DNA from: Streptomyces sp. WM6386
GTDB lineage: Bacteria; Actinomycetota; Actinomycetes; Streptomycetales; Streptomycetaceae
DNA length: 64,000 nt
Reading direction: 5' to 3'
NCBI RefSeq assembly: GCF_000972385.1
Contig: NZ_JXTE01000056.1
Coordinates: forward strand, 1 to 64,000
The notes under the pieces were generated by a model. The model searched no databases. It saw nothing but the letters and a program-made list of their open reading frames with translations, and was not told the origin of the DNA. Below are positions 38,574 to 45,902 of the stretch, one piece after another (position 1 is the stretch's first letter; every line of letters starts with the position of its first letter). A program made the position numbers and the translations under genes.

Positions 38574-38621
38574 GCGTAAGCACCTTACGCGGCGCCTGAG
38601 GCCCCTTAGGCATGTCTAAGG
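38574..38621. promoter_or_regulatory. Two palindromes upstream of the 61 aa protein gene
   Basis: GCGTAAGCACCTTACGC (38574-38590) is a 7-bp inverted repeat with a 3-base centre. CCTTAGGCATGTCTAAGG (38604-38621) has CCTTAG/CTAAGG arms. Both sit in the 196-base gap before the small protein gene and could bind a dimeric regulator or form hairpins. Confidence 0.45.
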
Positions 38622-38736
38622 CCCCCACGGTGGCCGAAGATGCGGAACTCTCCCGATGTGGCGGACCCGCCTTGGAGACGAAGGTAAAGGCATCGCAGAA
38701 AGCGAAGCACGAAACCGACTCTCCCAAGGGGACACC

Positions 38737-38922
38737 ATGTACGAGTACGAGCTCTCCCAGCTTCGTTCCGCCGACCTGCTCCGTCAGGCCCAGCAGGAGC
38801 GTCTGGCCCGCGAGGCGGTCCGCAGCCGCCGTGCCGCCCGCCGCGAGGCAGCCGGCCACGACACCGAGGGCGAGGTGCATACCGGGCTCAGCCGCCGGCT
38901 CCGCTTCCTGCGCGCCGCGTGA
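38737..38922 (+). CDS. Small basic coiled protein
   Basis: A 61 aa protein, MYEYELSQLRSADLLRQAQQ followed by Arg/Ala-rich helix and ending RRLRFLRAA. It is very likely helical and strongly basic. AAGGGGA precedes ATG 38737 at good spacing. No domain is recognised, though the start pattern is familiar from small actinobacterial proteins of unknown role. A strong terminator follows 10 bases after the stop, which separates it from the LAL regulator. Confidence 0.72.
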   Translation: MYEYELSQLRSADLLRQAQQERLAREAVRSRRAARREAAGHDTEGEVHTGLSRRLRFLRAA

Positions 38923-38932
38923 CCGCGGGGGA

Positions 38933-38970
38933 GGGGGACGGCCGCCCGCCGACCGAGGCGGCCGTCCCCC
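38933..38970 (+). terminator. Perfect 14-bp terminator hairpin before the LAL regulator
   Basis: GGGGGACGGCCGCC and GGCGGCCGTCCCCC form a perfect 14-bp stem around a 10-base loop. Its position argues that the LAL gene starts after it (ATG 39000) rather than at the in-frame GTG 38919. Confidence 0.85.
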
Positions 38971-38999
38971 TGAACGCCGGGGTGGTGGCAGTGGGCACC

Positions 39000-41900
39000 A
39001 TGACGGCGGAAGCGGACACGCTCCCCGCGAAAACCGGTGCCGCGCTGTCGGACCCCCGTGCGATGCTCGGGCCCGTGGAGACCAGGTCCGTCAGTCCCGT
39101 GTTCGTAGGTCGCGCCGATGAACTGACCAACTTGAACGAGGCGCTCGCCCGTGCCGCCGCGGGCGAGCCGCAGGCGTTACTGATCGGCGGCGAGGCCGGC
39201 GTCGGCAAGACCCGACTCGTCGAGGAGTTCGCCACCGCGGCCGGCGGACAGGGCGCGGTCGTCGCGCTCGGCGGCTGCGTCGAGATCGGCGCCGACGGGC
39301 TGCCCTTCGCCCCGTTCTCCACCGCGCTGCGTGCGCTGCGCCGCGCACTGCCGGACGAGATGACCGTCGCGGCCGCAGGCCAGGAGGAGGAACTGGCCCG
39401 GCTCCTGCCCGAACTGGGCGAGGCGCCCTCGGGACGCCACGACGAGCAGAGCATGGCCCGTCTCTTCGAACTCACCGCCCGCGTGCTGGAGCGCGTCGCC
39501 GCCGACCGCACGGTCGTCGTCGCCCTCGAAGACCTGCACTGGGCCGACGCCTCCACCCGCCACCTCCTCGCCTACCTCTTCCGCACCCTGCGCACCGGCC
39601 GCCTCGTCGTCCTCGCCACCTACCGCGCCGACGACATCCACCGCCGCCACCCGCTGCGCCCCCTGCTCGCCGAACTCGACCGGCTGCGCACCGTCCGCCG
39701 CCTCGAACTCGGCCGCTTCAACCGCACCGAGGTCGGCCGTCAGATCGCCGGCATCCTCGCCTGCGAACCCGACCCGGCCACCGTCGACGACATCTTCGAA
39801 CGCTCCGACGGCAACGCCTTCTTCGTCGAGGAACTCGCCGTCGCCGCCCACGAGGGCTGCTGTGCCGGCCTCACCGACTCACTGCGCGACCTGCTCCTGG
39901 TCCGCGTCGAGGGACTGCCCGAGAGCACCCAGCGGGTCGCCCGGGTCGTCGCCGAGGGCGGCTCCACCGTCGAGTACCGGCTGCTCGCCGCCGTCGCCGG
40001 GCTCGCCGAGGACGACCTCATCGAGGCGCTGCGGGCCGCCGTGAACGCCAACATCCTCAGCGCCGCACCCGACGGCGACGGCTACCGCTTCCGCCACTCC
40101 CTGGTCCGCGAGGCCGTCAGCGACGACCTGCTGCCCGGCGAGCGCTCCCGCCTCAACCGCCGCTACGCCGAGGCCCTGGAGACCGACCCGGCGCTCGTGC
40201 CGGCCGACGGCCGCGTCATGCGCCTGGCCAGCTACTGGTACCACGCCCACGACGCCGCCAAGGCCCTGCCCGCCGTCCTGGACGCCTCCGTCACCGCCCG
40301 CCGCCGGCACGCCTACTCCGAACAACTGCGGCTCCTGGAACGCGCGATGGAGCTCTGGGACACCGCCCCCGAGGACGTACGGGACGCCCTGCGCCCCGTC
40401 GACTACGCCGAGGTCTACCCCGCCTGCGGCTGCGACCCGGCCACCACCCCGCTGCGCTATCTCGACCTGATGGCCGAGGCCGCCGTGGCCGGCCGGCTCT
40501 GCGGGGAACGGGAACGCGCCCTGAAGATCACCAAGCGGGCGCTGCACCTCCTGGAGGAGGAGGGCGATCCGCTGCGCAGCGCCTGGTTCTGGGTACAGCG
40601 CTCCCGGCTGATCTCGGCGCTGTCCCGGGGCGACGGCTGGCAGGAACTGGCCACCGCCCAGGAGCTGGTACGCGGCCTGCCGCCCTCCGAGGTGCACGCC
40701 GAGGTCCTCGCCAGCGTCGCCAACTGGTCCATGGTGCACGTCCCCGGCCCCAACGCCTTCTTCGCCGCCGAGCGCGCCGTGGAGTACGCGCGCATGCTCG
40801 GCGTCCGCGAGATCGAGATGAACGCCCGGCTCACCCTCGGCAGCCTCAAGGTCCACGCCGGTGACATCGAGACGGGACTCGGCGAGATGCTGGAGGTCAA
40901 GCGGGAGACGGTCGAGCACGGCCTCTCCGCCGTCGCGGCCCGCGTCTATGTGAACCTGCCGGACGCCCTCGAAGCCGTCGGACGCTCCGCCGACGCCGTG
41001 CCCATCCTGGAGGAAGGGCTCGCCTACACCCGGCAGTTCGGCCTCCCGGACAGCGAGGCCTGGGCCTGGGGCAACCTCGCCGAATCCCTCTGCAGCCTGG
41101 GCCGCTGGGACGAGGCCGCCGAAGCCTCAGTCAACGCCGGGCGGGTCGGGCAGAGCGCCAAGCCCCGCGGCTTCCATGCCCGCCTGCGCGCCGAACTCGC
41201 CCTCGCCCGAGGTGACCTGGCCGAGTCCGGCCACCAACTGGCCGCGTCCCGAAGCCACTTCGGCAGCCACGACCGGCCGCCCCAGAACGAGATCCCCCTC
41301 GCCCGCATCGCCATCGGCGTCGCCGCCGGCGAGGGCCGCCTCCTGGACGCCCGCGCCGAACTCGAACGCGCCATGGACACGGGCTTCCCGCCCGACACCC
41401 AGCGCTACGCCTGGCCCCTCCTGCGGACCGCCGCCGCCATGGAGGCCGACGCCCTCGGCCTGCCCGCCGCCGACCCCGGCCGCGCCGAACTCCTCGAACG
41501 CATCCGTACGGCCGCCAGACCCCTGGCCACCAACGTCCCTGTGTGGCAGGCCCACGAACGCTGGGTCCGCGCGGAGCTTCTGCGCGCCGAGGGCATGAGC
41601 GACCCCGACGACTGGTCTGAGGTGACCGCCGCCTTCGAGCGCCTGGACCGCCCCTACGACCTCGCCCGCGTCCGCCACCGCCTCGCCGAGGCCCTCCTGA
41701 CCACCGGCGGCGAGGACGAACGCGACCGCGCTACGGAACTGCTCCGCCTCGCCCACGCCGTCGCCCGCCACCTCGGTGCCCGTCCCCTGACCGACGCCGT
41801 CACCCAGCTCGCCCAGCGCGCCCGCCTCCCCATGGCCCGCGCCCCGAAGCGGTCCCAGGCCCCGACGGCCGATTCCCTCGGCCTCACCGGCCGGGAACGT

Positions 41901-42101
41901 GACGTGCTGCGCCTGGTCTCCGCCGGCCGCAGCAACCGCCAGATAGCCGAGGAGCTGTTCATCTCCCCGAAGACGGCCAGCGTCCATGTCTCGAACATCC
42001 TGGCCAAGCTCGGCGTCTCGGGCCGGGGCGAGGCCGCGGCCGTGGCACACCGGTTGGGGCTGTTCCCGGCGGAGCCGCTCACCGGCCGGACGGCGGGGTG
42101 A
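39000..42101 (+). CDS. LuxR-family LAL-type ATP-binding regulator, with a TTA codon
   Basis: A large regulator of about 1033 aa. An N-terminal AAA/NACHT-like ATPase has Walker A GGEAGVGKT (residues 63-71) and Walker B VVVALEDLHWADAS. A long helical TPR-like middle follows. The C-terminal LuxR HTH reads LTGRERDVLRLVSAGRSNRQ, then IAEELFISPKTASVHVSNIL. Such regulators typically activate secondary metabolism or sugar use. Codon 60 (39177-39179), just before Walker A, is TTA, so bldA dependence is expected. ATG 39000 is preferred because a terminator hairpin lies between it and the in-frame GTG 38919; neither has a good ribosome site. Confidence 0.92.
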   Translation: MTAEADTLPAKTGAALSDPRAMLGPVETRSVSPVFVGRADELTNLNEALARAAAGEPQALLIGGEAGVGKTRLVEEFATAAGGQGAVVALGGCVEIGADGLPFAPFSTALRALRRALPDEMTVAAAGQEEELARLLPELGEAPSGRHDEQSMARLFELTARVLERVAADRTVVVALEDLHWADASTRHLLAYLFRTLRTGRLVVLATYRADDIHRRHPLRPLLAELDRLRTVRRLELGRFNRTEVGRQIAGILACEPDPATVDDIFERSDGNAFFVEELAVAAHEGCCAGLTDSLRDLLLVRVEGLPESTQRVARVVAEGGSTVEYRLLAAVAGLAEDDLIEALRAAVNANILSAAPDGDGYRFRHSLVREAVSDDLLPGERSRLNRRYAEALETDPALVPADGRVMRLASYWYHAHDAAKALPAVLDASVTARRRHAYSEQLRLLERAMELWDTAPEDVRDALRPVDYAEVYPACGCDPATTPLRYLDLMAEAAVAGRLCGERERALKITKRALHLLEEEGDPLRSAWFWVQRSRLISALSRGDGWQELATAQELVRGLPPSEVHAEVLASVANWSMVHVPGPNAFFAAERAVEYARMLGVREIEMNARLTLGSLKVHAGDIETGLGEMLEVKRETVEHGLSAVAARVYVNLPDALEAVGRSADAVPILEEGLAYTRQFGLPDSEAWAWGNLAESLCSLGRWDEAAEASVNAGRVGQSAKPRGFHARLRAELALARGDLAESGHQLAASRSHFGSHDRPPQNEIPLARIAIGVAAGEGRLLDARAELERAMDTGFPPDTQRYAWPLLRTAAAMEADALGLPAADPGRAELLERIRTAARPLATNVPVWQAHERWVRAELLRAEGMSDPDDWSEVTAAFERLDRPYDLARVRHRLAEALLTTGGEDERDRATELLRLAHAVARHLGARPLTDAVTQLAQRARLPMARAPKRSQAPTADSLGLTGRERDVLRLVSAGRSNRQIAEELFISPKTASVHVSNILAKLGVSGRGEAAAVAHRLGLFPAEPLTGRTAG

Positions 42102-42190
42102 CGCCCCGAGGGAGCGGGGGCCACGGGCTCACCATTCGGACGAACGGAGTCAGGCTTACGCTGTAAAGGACGTCGGCCCAGGGAGGTCCC

Positions 42191-42379
42191 GTGTTCAACG
42201 CCTTCGAGGAACTGTTCGCACCGGGTCGAAAACACACCCAGGACGAAGAGAACCGGCTGGCGCTGACACGGGAGGACATCGGTGACAACGACCCCGGACG
42301 CGGGCCGATAGACCTCGCGTCCGGCAAGGTCGTCGTACGGCGGCCGACGCCGGACGAGGACGGGTCCGCCCAGGACTGA
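42191..42379 (+). CDS. Small DUF6191-like protein
   Basis: A 62 aa hydrophilic protein, MFNAFEELFAPGRKHTQDEE followed by a conserved-looking DNDPGRGPIDLASGKVVVRR, as in short actinobacterial DUF6191 proteins. GGGAGG is positioned well before GTG 42191, and TACGCT at 42157-42162 may be its -10 box. The stop is only 8 bases from the convergent sugar dehydrogenase stop. Function unknown. Confidence 0.75.
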   Translation: MFNAFEELFAPGRKHTQDEENRLALTREDIGDNDPGRGPIDLASGKVVVRRPTPDEDGSAQD

Positions 42380-42387
42380 CGGCCCGG

Positions 42388-43554
42388 TCAGCTCACCTGT
42401 ACCTGCAGGATCCGGTCGTCCCCCTCCTTCGGGTCCCCCCTCCCGTCCGTGTTGCTGGTGACCAGCCACAGCTTGTCGCCGCCCGCCGACACCACCGTGC
42501 GCAGCCGGCCGTACTCACTCTCCAGGAACGCCTGCGGGTCTGCCGAGGCCTCGGTGCCCTTCAGCGGGACGCGCCACAGGCGCTGGCCCTTCAGCCCCGC
42601 CATCCATATCGAGCCCTCGGCGTAGGCGATACCGCTGGGAGAGGCGTCATCCGTGGCCCACTGGGCTATCGGGTTGCGGAAGTCGCCGTCGTCGGACGTG
42701 CCCTCGACCTCCGGCCAGCCGAAGTTGCCACCCGGCTCGATCGCGTTCAGCTCGTCCCAGGTGTCCTGGCCGAACTCCGAGGCGAACAGACGCTGCTTGG
42801 CGTCCCAGGCCAGGCCCTGCACATTGCGGTGGCCGAACGAGTACACCGGGGAGTCGGGGAACGGGTTGCCCGGAGCCGGCTCCCCCTCCGGCGTCAGCCG
42901 CAGGATCTTGCCGCCCAGGGACTTCTTGTCCTGGGACAGACCGGTGTTGCCGCTCTCGCCCGTGCCCGCGTACAGCATCTTGTCCGGGCCGAAGGCGATC
43001 CGGCCGCCATTGTGGATATAGCCCTTGGGGATGCCCCTGAAGACGGTGTCCGGTGCGCCCAGCTGCTCGCCGGAGGGCTTCTCCTCCGCGTACAGCATGC
43101 GGACGATGCGGTTGTCCGAGGCCGAGGTGAAGTAGGCGTAGACCATGTGGTCCGAGGCGTAGTCCGGAGACAGCGCGAGGCCCATGAGCCCGCCCTCACC
43201 GGCGGGGGAGACCCCCGGCACCTCGCCCAGCTCGGTCTTCCTGCCGGTCTCCCCGTCGATCCGGGTGATCGTCGCCTTGTCCCGGGAGGAGACCAGCAGA
43301 TCGCCGTCGGGCAGCGGGGCCAGGCCCCAGGGAGTGTCCAGCCCGGTGGCGGCGGTGCGGAGCACCTTCACCGAGCCCTTCGCGGGGGGTGTCTCCTCGG
43401 CGGCCTGCTGGGTGGGGGAGGCCTCCGACGTCGTACCGCTGCTCGCTGTCGTACCACCGCCCGGCGCCCCGCCACCGCCATCGTCCGAGGAACATCCGGC
43501 CGTCACCAGGAGCGCGGTTGCGGCCAACACGGCCGACACTGCTCGTCGTTGCAC
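42388..43554 (-). CDS. PQQ-type soluble sugar dehydrogenase lipoprotein
   Basis: A 388 aa extracellular lipoprotein. The signal ends in a lipobox VTAGC with the cysteine at residue 21, followed by a Gly/Ser/Thr/Pro-rich linker of about 45 residues. The beta-propeller (glucose/sorbosone dehydrogenase-like) contains LDTPWGLAPLPDGDLLVSSR, GEGGLMGLALSPDY, YIHNGGRIAFGPDKMLY and FGHRNVQGLAWD. It should oxidise an aldose or similar sugar, perhaps with PQQ. GTG 43554 follows GAAGGGA. The aldo/keto reductase gene lies 113 bases upstream on the same strand. Confidence 0.88.
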   Translation of the reverse strand: MQRRAVSAVLAATALLVTAGCSSDDGGGGAPGGGTTASSGTTSEASPTQQAAEETPPAKGSVKVLRTAATGLDTPWGLAPLPDGDLLVSSRDKATITRIDGETGRKTELGEVPGVSPAGEGGLMGLALSPDYASDHMVYAYFTSASDNRIVRMLYAEEKPSGEQLGAPDTVFRGIPKGYIHNGGRIAFGPDKMLYAGTGESGNTGLSQDKKSLGGKILRLTPEGEPAPGNPFPDSPVYSFGHRNVQGLAWDAKQRLFASEFGQDTWDELNAIEPGGNFGWPEVEGTSDDGDFRNPIAQWATDDASPSGIAYAEGSIWMAGLKGQRLWRVPLKGTEASADPQAFLESEYGRLRTVVSAGGDKLWLVTSNTDGRGDPKEGDDRILQVQVS

Positions 43555-43667
43555 GATCTCGGTCCCTTCGACGCGGTGGCTTCTACTGTTCTTACACCGC
43601 TCGGGCCTCACAGGTTCCCGATCTCCGGGACCCGAACCGCCAAGGGCCTCTCAGACACAGGATCCCG

Positions 43668-44666
43668 TCAGTCCCAGGATCCCCGTGCCCCGGGCAGTGC
43701 CGCCACCTCCGCCAGGTCCTGCGCGGAGAGCCGCAGCTCGGCCGCCGCCGCGTTCTCCGTCACCCAGCGCTCCTGCTTGGCGCCGGGGACCGGGACCACG
43801 TGGCGGCCCCGGGCCAGCACCCACGCCAAGGCCACCTGAGCGGGTGTGACGGCGTCGCCGTGGCGGGCGGCGATGCGGCGCAGGCCGACGACGATCGGCT
43901 GGTTGGCGGCCATCATCTCCGCCGTGAAGCGGGGGTGGCGGGCGCGGACGTCGTCCGGTTCGAAGCCCTCGCCGGGGGTCAGGGTGCCGGTGAGGAAGCC
44001 GTTGCCCAGCGGCATCGCCGCCAGGAAGCCGACGCCGCGGGCCTCGCACCACGGCAGCAGCGACTCCAGGGCCTCCGGCGACCACACCGACAGCTCCGCC
44101 TCCACCGCGCTCACCGGGAAGACCTGCTGGACGCGCTGCAGCTGGCGGATCGTCGCGTCGTGCAGACGGGCCCCGGACCGACGGCCGCCTCGCGCGCCCA
44201 CCGCGCACAGCCCCAGCGACCGCACCTTGCCGGCCTGCACCAGCTCCGCCATCGCGCCCCAGGTCTCCTCGACCGGGACCTCGGGGTCGGCCCGATGCAG
44301 CTGGTACAGGTCGATCACGTCCGTCTGCAGCCGCCGCAGCGACGCGTCGCACGCCCGCCTCACATAACCGGGCCGGCCGTTGGCCACGATGTGCTGCTCG
44401 CCGACCAGCAGCCCCACCTTCGTCGACACGAAGGCCTCCCCGCGCCGCTCCTTCAACACCCGCCCCACCAACAGCTCATTGGTGAACGGGCCGTACATGT
44501 CGGCCGTGTCCAGCAGCGTCGAGCCCAGGTCCAGCGCCCGGTGCACGGCCCTGAACGACTCCTCACCCCGCTGCCGCGACCCGCTGTAGGCCCAGCTCAT
44601 CGGCATGCAACCGAGTCCGACATCCCCCACCGCGAGCGCCGCCGCCCCGATCGTCCTGCGCTCCAC
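43668..44666 (-). CDS. Aldo/keto reductase
   Basis: A 332 aa NADPH-dependent oxidoreductase with a TIM barrel. The catalytic tetrad is visible: Asp in LLDTADMYG, Tyr in MYGP, Lys in FVSTKVGLL and His in YQLHRAD. Near the C terminus, VPVPGAKQERWVTENAAA is the cofactor loop. It resembles the AKR13-like bacterial group; the substrate is unknown. GTG 44666 follows GGGAGGG. It is divergent from the D-2-hydroxyacid dehydrogenase gene. Confidence 0.9.
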   Translation of the reverse strand: MERRTIGAAALAVGDVGLGCMPMSWAYSGSRQRGEESFRAVHRALDLGSTLLDTADMYGPFTNELLVGRVLKERRGEAFVSTKVGLLVGEQHIVANGRPGYVRRACDASLRRLQTDVIDLYQLHRADPEVPVEETWGAMAELVQAGKVRSLGLCAVGARGGRRSGARLHDATIRQLQRVQQVFPVSAVEAELSVWSPEALESLLPWCEARGVGFLAAMPLGNGFLTGTLTPGEGFEPDDVRARHPRFTAEMMAANQPIVVGLRRIAARHGDAVTPAQVALAWVLARGRHVVPVPGAKQERWVTENAAAAELRLSAQDLAEVAALPGARGSWD

Positions 44667-44743
44667 CTGCTCGTGACCCTCCCTCTTCCGGCACCCCACA
44701 ACCTAACCTCTGCGCCCTCACGCACCTGACATAGCCTCGGACC

Positions 44744-45730
44744 ATGACCGCTGACGTGTGGCTCCCCATCCCGCCGGAAGAGATCGCAGGGCTCCCGGAA
44801 GGACCCCACTACCTTTTCTGGGACGGGGGTGAGGACGGCAGGCGGGAGTTCCCCGGGGACCCGGCCGACTGCGTCGTGTACGTCGTGCCCTACATGAAGC
44901 GGCAGCCCGTGAAGGTCCGCCCGCTGAAGGAGATGCGCAACCTGCGGCTCGTCCAGACGCTCACGGCAGGCGTCGACGACGTCCTGGCGCAACTGGACGA
45001 CATCGTGCCCGGCGTGGAGCTGTGCAACGCGCGCGGTGTGCACGAGGCGAGCACCGCCGAGCTCGCCCTCACCCTCACGCTGGCCTCGCTGCGCGGCATC
45101 CCCGGGTTCGTCCGCGCCCAGCAACAGGAGCACTGGCAGGGCGACTTCCACCCGGCGCTCGCCGACAAGTCGGTGCTCATCGTCGGCTACGGCTCCATCG
45201 GCGCCGCCATCGAGGACCGGCTCGTACCGTTCGAGGTCGCGCGGGTGGCGCGCGTCGCGCGCTCCGCGCGCACCACGGAGCGCGGACCGGTGCACGCCCT
45301 CACCGAACTGCCCGCCCTGCTACCGGAGGCGGACGTCGTCATCCTCTCCACGCCGCTGAACGACACCACCCGTGGTCTGGTGAACTCCGGGTTCCTGGCC
45401 CGGATGAAGGACGGCGCTCTTCTGGTGAACGTCGCGCGCGGTGGCGTCGTCGACACCAAGGCCCTGCTCGCCGAATTGGAGAGCGGTCGGATCACCGCGG
45501 CCCTGGACGTCGTCGACCCCGAACCCCTGCCCGCGGGGCACCCGTTGTGGCAGGCGCCCGGCGTGCTCATCAGCCCCCACGTGGGCGGACCGACGTCCGC
45601 GTTCCTGCCGCGCGCCAAGCGGCTGTTGGTGGACCAGTTGGGGCGATTCGTGAACCAGGAGCCATTGCGCAACGTGATCCTTACGACGGGCCCCACAAGC
45701 GCTGAGATCCGCGGAGCAACAAGCGCGTAA
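44744..45730 (+). CDS. D-2-hydroxyacid dehydrogenase
   Basis: A 328 aa NAD(P)-dependent reductase of the phosphoglycerate/glyoxylate dehydrogenase family. The Rossmann motif is VGYGSIGAAIEDRL near residue 147. The catalytic arginine is in VNVARGGVVD, the glutamate in DVVDPEPLP and the histidine in ISPHVGG. There is no ACT domain, so it is not a SerA. ATG 44744 has TAGCCT six bases upstream and no ribosome site, consistent with a leaderless mRNA. The substrate could be glyoxylate, hydroxypyruvate or a branched 2-keto acid. Confidence 0.9.
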   Translation: MTADVWLPIPPEEIAGLPEGPHYLFWDGGEDGRREFPGDPADCVVYVVPYMKRQPVKVRPLKEMRNLRLVQTLTAGVDDVLAQLDDIVPGVELCNARGVHEASTAELALTLTLASLRGIPGFVRAQQQEHWQGDFHPALADKSVLIVGYGSIGAAIEDRLVPFEVARVARVARSARTTERGPVHALTELPALLPEADVVILSTPLNDTTRGLVNSGFLARMKDGALLVNVARGGVVDTKALLAELESGRITAALDVVDPEPLPAGHPLWQAPGVLISPHVGGPTSAFLPRAKRLLVDQLGRFVNQEPLRNVILTTGPTSAEIRGATSA

Positions 45731-45812
45731 TCCGTTTCCGGTACCCTCCGCAACCCCCCGGACGCGGTCCGTGCTCGCATCCCCGCTGGTCGTCACGGAG
45801 CGTAGAGGAACT

Positions 45813-45902
45813 ATGTCCCTGAGTGACGAGACTGGTGTATCGTCCCGACAGGGGCTGCGCCGCGCACCGTTCGGCGCCGGGGATGGACATTGCAGACTGT
45901 GA
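45813..45902 (+). CDS. Possible 29-codon upstream ORF coupled to the GGDEF gene
   Basis: ATG 45813 is preceded by AGAGGAACT and opens a 29 aa frame (MSLSDETGVSSRQGLRRAPF and nine more residues). It ends at TGA 45900-45902, overlapping GTG 45899 of the large GGDEF protein by 4 bases. The peptide has no recognisable feature. It is either a small gene or a regulatory upstream ORF that hands ribosomes to the next start. The support is the ribosome site and the GTGA overlap only. Confidence 0.4.
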   Translation: MSLSDETGVSSRQGLRRAPFGAGDGHCRL

